64,000 bases of DNA from Craterostigma plantagineum (Eukaryota; Streptophyta; Magnoliopsida; Lamiales; Linderniaceae): assembly GCA_027422505.1 (NCBI GenBank), contig JAPQWV010000127.1:930001-994000 (forward strand), in the 5' to 3' direction. Both the position numbers and the translations under genes were made by a program. Shown one piece after another: positions 45,946-58,965 of the stretch; position 1 is the stretch's first letter; every line of letters begins with the position of its first letter. The notes below the pieces were generated by a model that was given only the letters and a program-made list of their open reading frames with translations, did no database searches and was not told where the DNA came from.

Positions 45946-47217
45946 CTAATCTAAGTTATTACCACTTAAAACACTCGAAAAAGCCAGCAAGGGGCAACCA
46001 CCATTGTCATCTTCAACCTTCAGCTTATCGAAACTTCTAATAGAACATCTCCGACATGCCTTACCGTGCGTATAAAGGAGACAGTTAAGGTCGAACTTAA
46101 GCTCGCCTGGGATACGCTGATTGAGATGGAGATACGCTTTTTTTATATCAGCCGAAGCCGGGATCCATCCCATTGTCTTTGCAATCTGGAAAACCTGAAA
46201 TAAGTGAAGAAAGTCGAGCATTAGAGATTTATTCGTAATACTCAAGAAAGAAAGTTGCAAGGAACTCCATTCGTAAAAAGATTCGTAGAGCACATACGTG
46301 TGTGTCGACTGGGAAATCATCTCGTTGGAGATGAAACATCAGTATACATGAAACCTGCTACAAACAAACACATGAATAGGTTCGTCTCTAAACTGCCATA
46401 CTTCGTTCGCTTTGACTAAATATATTTACCGTCTTAGGACCGATTCCTTTGAACTTGGAGAGATGGGCCTTGACCTCCTCGATAGACAAGTCCCTTAAGT
46501 ACTCCAAGCACAGCTTCCCTTTTCGCTGGTGCAGACAACTCAGTAGATTCTTTATGCATGATGACTTGGTAGGCGCAAGACCACCGCACCTTATAGCATC
46601 CTCGATCGCTTTAGACTCAGCTGTAAGAACCTTTGCCATCATCGGATTAAATTGCAGAAAATAGTTGACACATCAAAACTTCACAAAGCTTACAGTTAGT
46701 TACTACATCTAGCTTAAGACGACGTCAATAACTATGGATAAGATCATAGTTTCAGGCGAGCTTAGAACTCGAATTTGGGGAGCAAATTACGTCTGTTGCA
46801 TTTCCCATCAAGACATAAAGGCACGAACTTTACATTTTACCAAATTACAGCTGCCAAATTCACGCCAGCAGCTACTGAATTACTCACCTGTTCCCAGGTA
46901 GGAAAAACGGATTTAAGCATCGCAAACGCCCTCTCAGAGTTAGCCTCGGTGGTGTTCTGCGACAATATGGTTCTGACCAGACCGTCCAAGACGCTTTCGG
47001 TCTCATCATTGGCACCTTCGTCGTCATGGGACTGCGTGATTTGTGCGTCGGCGTTTGATTTGAGCCTTTGGTTTCTGTACTTGACGAATTCACGAGGGAA
47101 GCCGTGGAGGGCCAAGAGCTGGTCTCGTACGGTCAGGCATTCTTCGGGCGTGGGTCGGATGTGAGTTTCGGGTATGGATTCGGTTTCGGGTCGTTTTCTC
47201 TTGCGGGTCGTCTTCAT
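45946..47217 (-). CDS. HhH-GPD DNA glycosylase, copy 2 (intact)
   Basis: It has the same four-exon structure as the gene at 5672-6944, but the T-run at 46138-46144 has seven T and keeps exon 4 open (FQIAKTMGWIPASADIKKAY, then LNQRIPGELKFDLNC). The full frame is about 278 residues from MKTTRKRKRPETES. HhH lysine (KFKGIGPKTV) and catalytic aspartate (DDFPVDTH) are present. The upstream in-frame ATG seen in copy 1 is out of frame here because a T is missing near 47274, which argues for the start at 47217. It would act as a bifunctional glycosylase/AP lyase in base-excision repair. Confidence 0.88.
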
Positions 47218-47395
47218 CGCTCTCGGTGAGCTGCTCGATGAACGACAAGCGATCGAAATCCGATCGGCCGGCGATTGGCCAAAGCAGTCTTTTTTACCGC
47301 AGTCAAAATTTGAGCAAGCATTTGTTTTTTATTACTCTATGCAACAATTCAATATAAATAAATTCAATTTATTGGAAAAAAATAATCCCTAAAAA
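47218..47395. promoter_or_regulatory. Divergent promoter region, copy 2
   Basis: This is the 178-bp spacer between the start codons of the glycosylase (minus) and the RS-rich gene (plus), nearly the same as 6945-7124. Its short length and conservation suggest shared control of the two genes. Confidence 0.45.
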
Positions 47396-49011
47396 ATGGA
47401 GGACGACAAGCTCGCGGCGTACTACGACGACCTAACCCGGCGAGGAAGCGGTGCGGCGAGGTTCAAGCAAGGCCTCGGCTTTTCGTCTTCTTCTTCGGCC
47501 GCCGCCTCAAACGACGAATTTCCGTCGAGAGGGCCGTCGTCCCTCAGCAGCTTCGTGCGAGCATCGAGTCCTTCGAAAGCACCGAGTACGAAAAGCAGGC
47601 CCAGCTCAAATCGATCCATGAAAAACTTTCCTCCAAAAAACCCAAAGAGGAAAGGTCCCGAAATCGGAGCCGAAGTAGGAGCCCTAGTCGGAGATCCAAG
47701 GACCGCCGCAGGAGCAGAAGTCGAGATAGATATTCGCGGCGGCGCAGCCGAAGCAGAAGCCGAGGATCGAGGCATCGGCGGAGGAGCAGAAGCTCGAGCC
47801 GAGAGAGGTACTCGAAGCGTAGAAGCCGTAGCAGAAGTCGTGAGAAGTGTGATTCAAGGCGGGGTGGTGGTAGCGGCAAGGTTGACGACGGAAAATTGAT
47901 TGAAGGATATGAGAATATGGTGAGAATTTCAGAATGAATTTAGCAAATGAAACCAATCTCTTCCAATCTGAGCCCTTTCCCATCTCATAGACTCCTTTTT
48001 TTAATGGTTCGTATTTGCTTTCAACAGACGCCATCTGAGAGAGTCAAAGCCAAAATGAATCTTCAGCTTTCGAGGACTGGTAATATGTTATGTTCTTGAT
48101 GTTTATCGCTGGAAATTGAGTTCTCTTTGTGAGGCTGCAAACACGTTTGAGTTTGAATTTAGTATTTTGAAGAGAAAAAAACTTGTTAATTTTTGATCTC
48201 AAACTCGAACTTGAAGAGTTTAACTAGTGATGCTTGGATTGGTTTCTAGTCATTCCTTATCCTGCTTCACTGTTCTTTGTGTCTGAGCTTCATCTCATTT
48301 CTGGAAAATAACATTAGTTGTCTGTTTCTTACAGCTCAAAATGATGAAAAGATCGGAAAGGGCTCAGGTTGGGAGAGATTTGACTTCGACAAGGATGCAC
48401 CTCTTGATGATGAGGAATACGAAGGTCGACTCAAAGTTCTAATTTGCCTCGCAATCATCCATCGTCAAATTGTTTTTCATATTTTGGTAGAACGTTGATA
48501 ATGATTTCATTCACGTCCATGTATTCACAGCTGCTGATGATGATGCATCGGTGGTCAAGCACGTGGGCCAAAGCTTTCGTTTTACCGCAGCAGAGGTAAC
48601 ATTAGCATTCGTTTTTTGTTCCCATCTTTCGGCGCTTCTTTATCTTTAAGGCACGATTTTGATATGATCATATCCATCGATTCCTTTAAGGCCAATCGAG
48701 AGGAAAAACTCAAATCTCTTCATGATGATGCAATTTTCGGCGGATCTTCGTTTCCACTCAGTGCAGAAACCGACGAAAAGCCCAAAGAAGAAGAAGAAGA
48801 AAGAAATCGTCAACAAGAAAAAATCAAAACATCTCAAGCTGCAAGCCTCCTCAGTGATCAGGTGATGACATCACAATTACGTCTATCAACAATTCCAGTT
48901 CTTACCAAATATTTTTTTTTTCTAATGGCGCTAAGGTTGTTACGTATCGACCAATCTCAGGTTCGCACGAAGCAACAAGGTTCTTGGCGTGATCGCATCC
49001 GAAAACAATGA
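47396..49011 (+). CDS. Arginine/serine-rich nuclear protein, copy 2, frameshift in exon 1
   Basis: This is the partner of 7125-8767. One C is missing near 47579 (SSPSKA then a shift), which puts the RS domain out of frame with the start. The 3' end here is clean: GSWRDRIRKQ then TGA at 49009-49011, which is probably the real C-terminus of the protein in both copies. Combining the two copies, exon 1 is right in copy 1 and the last exon is right in copy 2. Function is inferred as RNA processing from the RS domain only. Confidence 0.78.
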
Positions 49012-49321
49012 AGTTTTTCAATTTTTTGTTGTATCATCTGATCTTTTATCTAATTAGAGAAAGTTTTTATCGTCGACATTCTATTTCATGGAGATAACAT
49101 TCGGCACTTCTCTTAATCAAGTCGTCTTTCATAATACTGATCGCCGACAAGCGTCTTCGATCAAATGTAAGTATAAACATAACGCTACTTACTCTACAAG
49201 TGTAATACAAGTTCTTTTTTGCTAAGGCATACAGATTGAGTAAACTGATGATGGGACACATAAAACCACGGAGATCGATTCGATTAGGGCAGTAAGGTTT
49301 TAACACAGCTGATTCGGCCTA

Positions 49322-50673
49322 TCATGTCGCTCTTTGGTAAGTGCTCCCAACTTGCATGTGAAGCCACTCGACTTGTGCTCTTTGGGTATACTCTCTTGGC
49401 GTCTGAGGGGCGCATAGCATTGCATTGGCATCAAAGCCTATGTTTGTTACCTGCAGCTGACCATTCATCATTCTATTACAACAATGAAAGTCTCGGCGAC
49501 ACATGAATGACAACTAGTTTGATCAAAGGATTCAAGAATACTACTAGTCTTACTTCTTTGGAAGGGAAGTCTTGCATTGTGGGATTCATAAGCCTAGAGT
49601 TAACTGCTTCGAGCTTCATCGACAGAAACTAGACAAAACCGTGATAATACAAGGAGGGTGAGTCATATGCGCAAGAAATTATTGGAAAGATAGATGAGTA
49701 CAATGAAGGAGGGAAGTTACTTCGACTTGACGCTGCAGCGATTGGATGTAGTTTATGATTTCATCGAGGACGAGAGCTTTTCCAATAACCTGAAGTGAAG
49801 GAGAAAAGAGATCATTGTGATGGAATCTTCACCAGAAAAGATGGAGAAGAAGATAGATAGATACCTTATTGCATCCAGGGACCAAGTCTTGCAAGATTTT
49901 CATCCTCTCGCTGATCTTTTCTCTGCGAGCCTGAGAATAGAAAGGAAAAAAATAGGATACGTAAGAATCAGAAAGCAAGACTACATTTATCGAAGCGAGG
50001 AATCTGAACAATCTTCGCTGTTAAAGGAATATAAGCTGTACTCTTTCAGCTAAACTGTGGCTATCAGTCGCTTGACCCCGTCTAGCTCTGACATGAATGT
50101 AATCTTTCGGCGCTTCGAGTTTGGCTTTATCATCGAATGGCTTAGAACTCGTCCCTGAATTCGTGTCTGACTCTGTCTTCAAGCCATTGGCTTCATGTCT
50201 TGATAGGGATTCTTTTGTTCGTTTGACGCTCGACTCGTTCTGCTGCACAGAAAGCGCAGAGAGATGCGGTTCTCAGACGAAAGATTTAAGGAAATGAGAA
50301 AGATGCACACACTAATCTAGCTTGATTCACAGGCGAAATAAGATGCAATTTTTTTTCAGCCCCATTCACCGCCGAGTCAGAATTTCAACGCATAAATCAC
50401 TGTCAAGGGTCTAATGCTATACACCAAACATATTTGAAGGTGGAGGAGTACGTGCATTACCATTGAATCATGAGAAACGAAGCTAGCAGCAGATAAGTTC
50501 TCAAGAACGCCCCTTTTTCTCTTCCCACCGCCGCCCCTCTGCTCCGTAACCGTCGACTCCTCCGCCGACACGCAACTTCCGGCGACCGGGAAAGAGAGGA
50601 GCCCGGCCAAACTATAGGACGAAGGGTAAGCCGACGCCGTAAAAGACGCCTCATTTACCAGCGGCGGATCCAT
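49322..50673 (-). CDS. bHLH transcription factor, bHLH79-like, copy 2 (intact)
   Basis: It has six exons equivalent to those of the copy at 9051-10402, all open. Changes are mild, for example [10 protein letters not shown] in copy 1 against [10 protein letters not shown] here. The bHLH domain ([36 protein letters not shown]) is unchanged. The 4-bp (TTTC) repeat just upstream of the start codon has one extra unit, and the TATA-like element (about 50787-50795) is retained. Confidence 0.9.
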
Positions 50674-52144
50674 TCTTTCTTTCTTTCTTTCTTCCCCGAG
50701 CGATCCTTCCTCAGATCCCAGAAAGAAGAAAGGGAGAGGAACGATTTTCGGACAGTTGAATGTTAGTCCAACAGTTGAATGGGTTGCTATATATAAAGGG
50801 ATAGTTTAGTTTGGTCGAAGGAAAAGAGTTCGATGTTGGGTAGTGAGATGTGAACAGAGTGTGCTGTAGATGATGATGGATGACGACGATGTGAGGCAGA
50901 GGAAATGAAAGTATATATAATTATTCATATTTATTTAATATTGTTTATTATTAATATTACAAAAGCCTAACCAACGATAAAAGGCACGAGTCACAGTCTT
51001 CTTTTCCCCCATACGACCTAACTTGCCTCACATATTATAGTTTTAATTAAACAATTATAGCCATTAACGAAAGCATATCTTTAAACATTCCCAACATAGG
51101 AGCATTGCATTATAAAGTCTTAAGCATATCTTTACTTTTTCTCCTCTTCTATGTTCTTCATCATTGATTGCCGTCATTAAAACATAAGCACATTCGTATA
51201 CGACATTGATACCCAAAAAACCGTTATTACAACAACAATTTTTGACTAATCTCGGCATGCTTTCACATATAGTGATACTCTTAGCGTTTATGGAGATGTC
51301 TTTTCTGTGTCATTAGCCTTTGTTTTTGACTCAATTCAGCATTTAAAACATACTGATATACAGTGTTAGAACTGTTTCATGAAATCGTTTAATAGTTCTC
51401 AATTTTTACAAATGTGAATGATATGTAGCATCGCTTCTTCTCCAATTTAACGTCCAATTATAGACAAATGAAATGCTATGCGCACACAAGTATATTTTCT
51501 TGCTATATAAAAAGGGCAAGTAGAATATGAAATGTGGTCGACAGAATTCAGGGGTCGACGGTGAATGGATTTTATATTTATTTTTTTTTTATATGTTTTT
51601 ATCGTTTTCTTTATCTGTTGGGAGAAGTTGTCGAGTTTTTATTGGTGGGTATATTTAGATAAGGGCTAAAGTTGCTTTTAACTTTGTTTATATTTTTATC
51701 GAGTAGACTTCAGAAGGAATTTAAATAAAATCGAACTAATTCAATCATATAAGTGAAATAATTCTCCTTAAATCCCAAACGTAAAGACAGACCATGATGT
51801 AAATTAGCTTAATATATTTTACTAAATAATTGTGCAATATTTCTCAGATCATAAATATCATAATTGGGGAATCGAAATTGGGCCCTCATACCTGCAAAGT
51901 ACTGTTACTAGAAGAAAAATCTGAGTTTAAATTCTCAGTTAAAATTGGGACATATAATTCATCCCCATCATCATAATCAGATGATACAAACACTGGCAAA
52001 AGAAAAATATACTAAAAATCTAATCTTTTATCAAAATCAGTCATCATATCATCTCAGTCCCAGGCATACCATAGGAGTAAAACTGCATGGGTTACATGTT
52101 TTCTTTAACCTATAACAAAGAAAGAGAGAACCCATGGGGCTCAA
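50674..52144. other. Intergenic, copy 2 of bHLH to DDT-gene spacer
   Basis: It is equivalent to 10403-11955 and AT-rich without assignable genes. It shows several multi-base indels against copy 1, such as in the atatataat stretch near 50915 and the acaacaatt stretch near 51235. Confidence 0.55.
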
Positions 52145-55100
52145 TTACTGCATCATCATCGTACTTGCTATAAAAAAAAAGTTCATACTCTTACAAATAG
52201 ATTTTTTCTCGCTGTTTTCTTCCCGGCAAACTTCAGAAGCCACTAGGGCCATCGTCCCTTGCCGAGCTGGGCCCATCATCGAACCCATTACCTGGGGCGA
52301 GCTCGTTAAGATCAAGAAATCGCCTTTTCCCGACCCTATATCTTCTTGATTGTCGTCTCCATCACTATCTGGTCGATCTTTATTCTCTCTTTCTTCGTTA
52401 TTACCATCAGAAGTCTCAATCTTCTTCTTTTCTTCGATAGGCTTTGTCTCCTCATCGATCTTCCCCTCGTCGAAATCTTGCATGGCAGCAAACGTATATG
52501 GATCTCCATCATCATCTTCTTCGTTGCCACTTTCATCGTAAGACTGCTCAGCCCTCGAATTTTCGGGTTTACGTTTCACCAGTTCATTCTCCGATTCGGA
52601 CATTTCATAGACTTTGTAATTCACGCGGTTCCTCGTCGACCTCTTACTACGCCTAAGGCCCATTTGCCTTTTTTCCTTAACCGATCTCAGCCTAGTCGCT
52701 CGCCTGGTATTACGCCCTCTAAAGTTACGATTCTTGCGAGGATGCTCACGCTGTCTTCTTCGCTCGTGCTTAAGCTGTTATTGTCTTCTTCTTCTTCATC
52801 TTCCTCTTCCTCTCCATTTTCTTCTTCGTCCCACTTATACTCCTCATCGCCTTCTTCGCTGCTCGGAGCTTTTCTTCTCCGTTTCCTTTTCCTTAGGTAT
52901 TCTTCGTCGTAAACAACTTCGCCTACTATATCATCGTCGCTCTCGGGATCTGCTTCGTTATCTGAGATTCCATCGGTGAATTCATTTTCTGCGTATCTCT
53001 GAGGCCTCTGCCTTCTTCGGTTGCTATTTAGGATGATAAAAAAATACAGCGTTAGTTAGCAACGTTCCGAATAAAATTCGTGGGAAATGAAAAAAAAAAA
53101 TTGTTTCCCTTAGGTACCCGCGATCCAATGATTCGTCTCTCTGATCGTCGAATACTTCGTTTTCTTGATCTTCGAGCATTTCATCTCCATCTTCGGACAT
53201 AGGGAAGGCGTGCTGAAATTGTTTAGTCGAGTGCTACGCAAAGTGCCGGCCCATCCACCGTTGAAAGAGTTATCAGTTCTCACAACATATGAATCTCCTC
53301 TTTCATGGGGTTCGGGCGATTGCTGCCTATTCCTAAGATTGAAAGATTCGTATATATGATGTCATAGAGAAGACAAGCTGTTAATGATCTTATCTTATCG
53401 TAAGAGAGAAAATTGCAAGAGATTCGTACTTGGTGAACTTCAGCGCCTCATTAATGGATCGATCATAGTCATCTGCACAGAGAATTCACATCAGAGAAAA
53501 TCTTACAATGTAGAGAGCTTTCGTATTATAGAAAGAGTATTACGCCAACCCACCGAAGGTATATGTGACGGGTTTTCGGTCGCGAAGTGATCTCCCACCA
53601 CCTAAGCCATCTATGTGCATTATGCTATCGAGCATTAACGCTTCTCTGTGCTGTTTCTTTAGGAGCCTCTCCTTCTTCTGAAAGGTTAAAGATACGACAC
53701 TTACGACCGAGTTAATACTCATATTGTCTGAATCAGACATTTAACTGATAAACCGAAGACAACCTTGTGGACCTTCTCTATTTCAGGAATCATGTCGTTC
53801 TTCAGTTTCTTCCCGACAGAAACTTCCGTCCTGTTTTTGCTCGCAAAGAGCTTTTCCTGAAATCAAGAAGATTTGCGAGTTCGTAAGGGAGAGAAAAGCC
53901 CGAAAAATATCTCAAGACTGATAAAACAACTCTCACTTACGGAAACGTTCATGAACTCGTCTAAGTTGGTAGCAACTGCTTCCCATTGATAAGATGAATG
54001 ATGAATCTGAGGTACGCTCTTTCCTTTGCCCCGTTTTGCCTCGACTTTTCTTATTTCTCTGTAGAGCCGATGACCAATGATTGGATCTTCTTCATACCTA
54101 TATATATGAGCCCAGTATGAATGTAAAATCTATAAGCCAAGCATTCGAATTGTCATATATTCCGTAAAAACAGCCAAAACTACATGATTTTTCTGTTACG
54201 ATAGTCAAGAAACTAAAATAATTACCAGTATGAGACTCCCCGAGAGTCTCCACCAATTCGCTGTTTGCGAAACAAAGAAAGCTGAGAACCGTTTTTGATC
54301 GAGTCGTCTATGAAGATCTTTATATCTTCTTGCTGAAGAATGAAAGACAATGACAATTAATGCATTCTCAGCATTGATGTGATGTGAACAAAATAAACAA
54401 GATAATCAATCAATCAACACAGAGAATTCAATTCATCTAACCAACATTAAAATATCGACACGTGGAAACGGTAACAGCAAAAAGAATGGCAAATTAATAT
54501 CCTAAGCACTAACTCTACTAACAGATTTCAGCAACCGAACCTCGAACAGCTTACTATAGGAACAGAACGACGATAGATTCATTCAAGGTTCCATCAAGAA
54601 TGTTGAGGCAATCAATGCGTAAAGAATGAGGACATTCATTCATAGAAAGGTACCTCGACACGAATGTCACACAATGCCTTGAGAATCGTCACTCTGATCA
54701 TGGGATCAAGTGAATTGTATGTTTCGATTTCTGCCCTGAAATGATATTTTCAATCTTAGAAAGATCACGCTGGCCTCAAATTAGGTGAGGCATACTTAAC
54801 GTAACACATGACAATCATGATATATCGCAGCTCACCCATGTGAAGCAACTATAGGCAGATCTCCTTCAGCAACCTTAAATGAACATAAAAAACTAAGTTA
54901 GATTACAACCCAAGTACCATATGTTGGTCATGTTGAAGGTTATCATATGTTTAGTTGTGGTATAATCATGAAAGCTACCCAGTGCCACCAATCTCTCAAT
55001 TTTCTGCACAGAACAGTAATCCAAGTACCGTGTCCATGAGCCATTCGAAGGATAGGAGGAATTGCCTGCAGATGCGAGCAACACAATCCATAAAAAGGAA

Positions 55101-56020
55101 TCATTTTCTATAAAATCAAATTCAATAGTCAGCATACACACATAGACTCAAGTGCACTGAACATAGACACAACTATCATACACATATTGCAGCTGTTTAG
55201 TTTCTGGAAGGAGAAAAAAGCACCAACCTTCAACAAAGGTATGTGTATATCCGCCAAGGTATTATTCGGCGCGAGTAAAGCAGTCTCCAACTCCTCCGCA
55301 GAAAACTCCACATGAATGTTCAGCAAAGGCCTAAAAACCTACATTCCATAGAAAACGACGAATACACTTCATCCTCGAAACAACCATATGTCCGTATCCA
55401 ACATGAAACAGAAGAGGAGAAAAAAAAGGTTCAATCTTTCCCAGTAAACCTCTCACATCACATACATTCAAGAAATTCAAAATTGAAGCCAACTGCCACA
55501 TGGAACGAATGTTCCATCGAGGCAACTGCGAGTCCTCCAAATCCCCAACCAACGGCGTAATCGAAGTACTGCTCGCCTGTGCTTCACCGTCATCTTCATC
55601 AACATTGTCCTCATCCCTCAAATCATCAAAGCCTTCGTCTTCATCATCAAAATCACTGTCCTCCTTCAACAACCTAGCAGCTAATTTCTGCTTCCTCGTA
55701 ACCCTCTTTCTTTTCTTCTCAGCCTCCATCTCAGCCTCTGCTCTAGCCGCAGCTTGCAACCTTTCAGCGGCGCGCTGAGTGCAAGCTCTTGATGGCCTCT
55801 CCCTTTTAAAAACTACATTATTACTACTGCTTTCACCGTTACTTCTACTTGAATTCTTCTTCCCGCCACTATTCTCATTCTTGGAGCTGCTTTCTAAGAT
55901 AGCTTCGCTGTTTTCAGCGTTGTCAGAGCGGATCGGAGAGGATTTTTGTTCAGACATTACTGAGGGATTGGGTAAGGAAGGGTCCAGCGGAGGTTTACAT
56001 TGGAGATCAAGGGATTGCAT
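52145..56020 (-). CDS. DDT domain chromatin protein (DDR4-like), copy 2, frameshifted
   Basis: This is the partner of 11956-15753, with the DDT domain exons intact (SMWQLASILNFLNV, EFSAEELETALLAPNN). Three single-base losses lie towards the C-terminus: near 53202 (after NNFSTPSPMSED region), near 52747 (in the SEEDSGEHPRK region) and in a C-run near 52329-52331. The last one replaces the DLNELAPG end with an unrelated tail to 52145; the native stop would be at about 52233. Start ATG at 56020 or the second at about 55957. Confidence 0.8.
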
Positions 56021-57597
56021 TTGAGTACAGGCGAGAATTTTATTCCCCCTTTTTTTCCTCGAGAAATACACAAAGATGGGTTTTTTTTTTTCTTTTACCC
56101 ACGCTATACCAATGGCTTATACTGACGGGAAACGAGCCGAAGCTGCAAAAGGGTTAAGAAAAAAGGTGGGATTTTTATCAAACACCCACCGAAAATTATC
56201 ACCTGCAAAAAAAAAAAGTCGAAGAGGGCGTGATCAGAGACGATCACGAAAGAAAATAATGATGGTGGTAAACTATAATTAGGACGCAGATAGAAATTGG
56301 GGGCAATTAATTGAAGCTGTGCTGAGTTCTTGAAGCAGCCTCTATTCTGTGAAAGGGCAAATTTTTCCCAGAAGAAAGAGAAGGCACGGCACGCCCACAC
56401 ACACAGCCAATACAGCGCAGAGTAAAGAAGAGAAATATATTGGTGAAAGAAAAATTGAGTTTTTGAGAATCGGTGAAAACTGGGTCAATTAGGTGATTCA
56501 AATGGGATTAATTACTCTTGACCTAACCAGATAAAAAAAGAAAAAAGATTAATTGAGAAATTATCTGAAAAGAGTTTGCGTCTGAGATGGAGAAATAGGA
56601 AGCGACTGCATTTTTGTGAGATTGATGAGAAGATCCCATATTACATATTTATATATACACTGACACGGTAGATTTTTAGTTGACATTCATTGAGAACCAA
56701 CCTTTTACATACGACGTCTTTATGATATGGAGAAGCAAGTCCTACATATGTATCTTGTGAGCTCGAATCTGATTTAAATGATGATTAAAAGATAAACTAT
56801 CAACAATGTGTTGTGTAAATCATAGAAAATTACTCCAGCATTATTATATTATACGATGATGATTGCAGAAAGGGTTCCGATTATTACATGTATGAACCAT
56901 TACAATGTCGTGTGGGGTGGGGGGGATTGCCTTCGAACCATAACGTCACTAATGGGCCAGGAATGGGCCACACTCCTTTAGGCCCAGTACAATTTGAGTT
57001 TGTTGAACTTGAGTTGACCATGGCTTCTACGGTCATCATCCCACTCTATTCTTTAGGGCAGTTTCAAGCCTCAAAATATGTTTTAAGTTAAGGATTGAGG
57101 ATCATGTCAGAATTTTTTTTGGTTCAGGACCCGATTCGATGAAATAAGAGATAAGGACCTGGTGTTATATAGTGTACATGAACTGGTATCGGACCATCGT
57201 TTTGTGTTATCTCAGAACACATAATTAGTGCTGTAATACGAAGTCGTAATGCGAAACAATTAAGTGGTACTGCAGAACGATGAAATGATACTGTAGAACC
57301 ATAAAGTGGTAATACACCCACGAAGTGTTACTACATGTCCATGAAGTGGTAATGAAAAATACTTAAGTGTATCAGGTCATTAACCGTAAAAATTTTCTGA
57401 GAAGGTCCTGAACTTTGAACGGAACTTACTTTAGGTCATTACCTTTTAACTCTCACTATTCTTTATTACAGCTTCATCTTACAGTATTTCATGCAAAACA
57501 GTTCTATACTATGCTCGAAAAAAAAAATGCAAGACATCACATAGATAGATTATTTAATATCATCATATATATCAAGTCATACGCTTTTCCTCCTCGC
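56021..57597. other. Intergenic, copy 2 of DDT-gene to LBD spacer
   Basis: It is equivalent to 15754-17334. It keeps the three TGGGCC/GGCCCA motifs (about 56954-56986) and the degenerate 20-bp array. No gene was recognised. Confidence 0.5.
57213..57375. repeat. Degenerate ~20-bp tandem repeat array, copy 2
   Basis: It has the same eight diverged units as at 16950-17110, differing by a few bases. The unit-to-unit divergence is far greater than the copy-to-copy divergence, showing the array is old. Confidence 0.55.
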
Positions 57598-58395
57598 CTA
57601 AGAACTGTCGCTGGATCTTCTGTCCTCAATCTGATCCAAAAGCGAATGCATCTCATTATAGTCCTGCGTTATCTCTTCTTGAACGCAGAGCGCCGCCGCC
57701 GCCGCCGCCTGAGACTGATGAACAAACTGAGACGACGACGACGGCACCGCCATGGAGCTGCTTTCGCCGCCTCCGCCGACGCAAGCTTGCTGAAACCAGA
57801 ACTGCACATCGCCCCCGTCGCTGTCCTCCTGCCCACGAAGAAGGAGCTGATCCTTCTCCGCCAGCTCAAACCCATACTCAGGCAAGTTGTTATTAGAGAA
57901 CGAAACATGGGTCGGCGGCGCAACACTGCAATTGCTACTCATCTCTTGCCCCGCCGGGATAATTCCGGCAAGCTGTAACGGCGGAGAGGCATAGTCGCTC
58001 GCAATAGGCTGCTGCTGAGCACTGTTATTATGGTTATGATTATTGTGCTGCTGTTTGTAGAAGGCGAGCTGCTGCAAAACGGATTGAAGCTCTTGTTCTT
58101 CGAGGCCGATAAGGTACTGAAGGCGATGGATGACGTAGGCGCACCCAAAAACTGGGTGCTTGGCCCTCATGAGCGCGTGGTATTTCACGGCGTTCATGGC
58201 GACGGCGTGGTGGTCGGCGGGGATTTCTTTGAGGAGGAGCTGGACGTGCTTGACACCGAATAGGCGGTGGACGTCTTGGAATGTCTTTGGGTCGTCGGCG
58301 GGGAAGTAAGGTGCTAATAGGCACTCAGGCGTGCACCTTCTTCTCTGGAATTTGCAGGCAGCGCAAGCTTGGCCAGTGCCGCTCTTCAGAGTCAT
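57598..58395 (-). CDS. LOB domain (LBD) transcription factor, copy 2 (intact)
   Basis: This is a 265-residue frame, the same as 17335-18132 except for FELAEKDQ here against FELAAKDQ in copy 1 and at least one silent change. The CX2CX6CX3C block and the atypical FGVKH in place of the GAS motif are both retained, so the atypical motif is not a sequencing slip. Confidence 0.9.
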   Translation of the reverse strand: MTLKSGTGQACAACKFQRRRCTPECLLAPYFPADDPKTFQDVHRLFGVKHVQLLLKEIPADHHAVAMNAVKYHALMRAKHPVFGCAYVIHRLQYLIGLEEQELQSVLQQLAFYKQQHNNHNHNNSAQQQPIASDYASPPLQLAGIIPAGQEMSSNCSVAPPTHVSFSNNNLPEYGFELAEKDQLLLRGQEDSDGGDVQFWFQQACVGGGGESSSMAVPSSSSQFVHQSQAAAAAALCVQEEITQDYNEMHSLLDQIEDRRSSDSS

Positions 58396-58965
58396 TCCTT
58401 AACAATTAAGAGCCTCTAAGATCATCGGAGATTTTGATTTTGGTCTGAAGATCGACGAAGGGGATGCAAGAATTCTTACAGAAGTATAGCTGGTGAGTTC
58501 GGAGAAGAAGAAGACTGTGATGCAACGAACTGATGAAAGCTTTTTAGTTTTTGAGCCTATATTTGGAAAATTTTCCTATGTTTCAGTTGCATCTGTGGTC
58601 GGAGACTCGGGGTTGGTTTTTTTTTTTTTTTTTCTTTTTACCGAGAGTTTAGAATTAGTGAATGTCAATTATTTTCTTTCTTTTTTGTTTTCGACACAAT
58701 TTCAATTTGCAATGGTTTATTGGTCGAGGGTCGCTATTTACGGTAAGTGCATAACTACCATTTTTCAAGTAAATGAAAGAACGTTCGAAGCAGAGTAATT
58801 CAAGAATTCCGGGAAATCTCACTCAAGCATATCATTACACGGAAGCCAAGAAGCAAAAACAATGTAAAACCATAACGTTACATAACAGAATCCAGCAAGA
58901 CTCTTTCACAATATATAAATATAAATATATATATTCAAAACCGGCGAAAACTCGCCACATCAGCA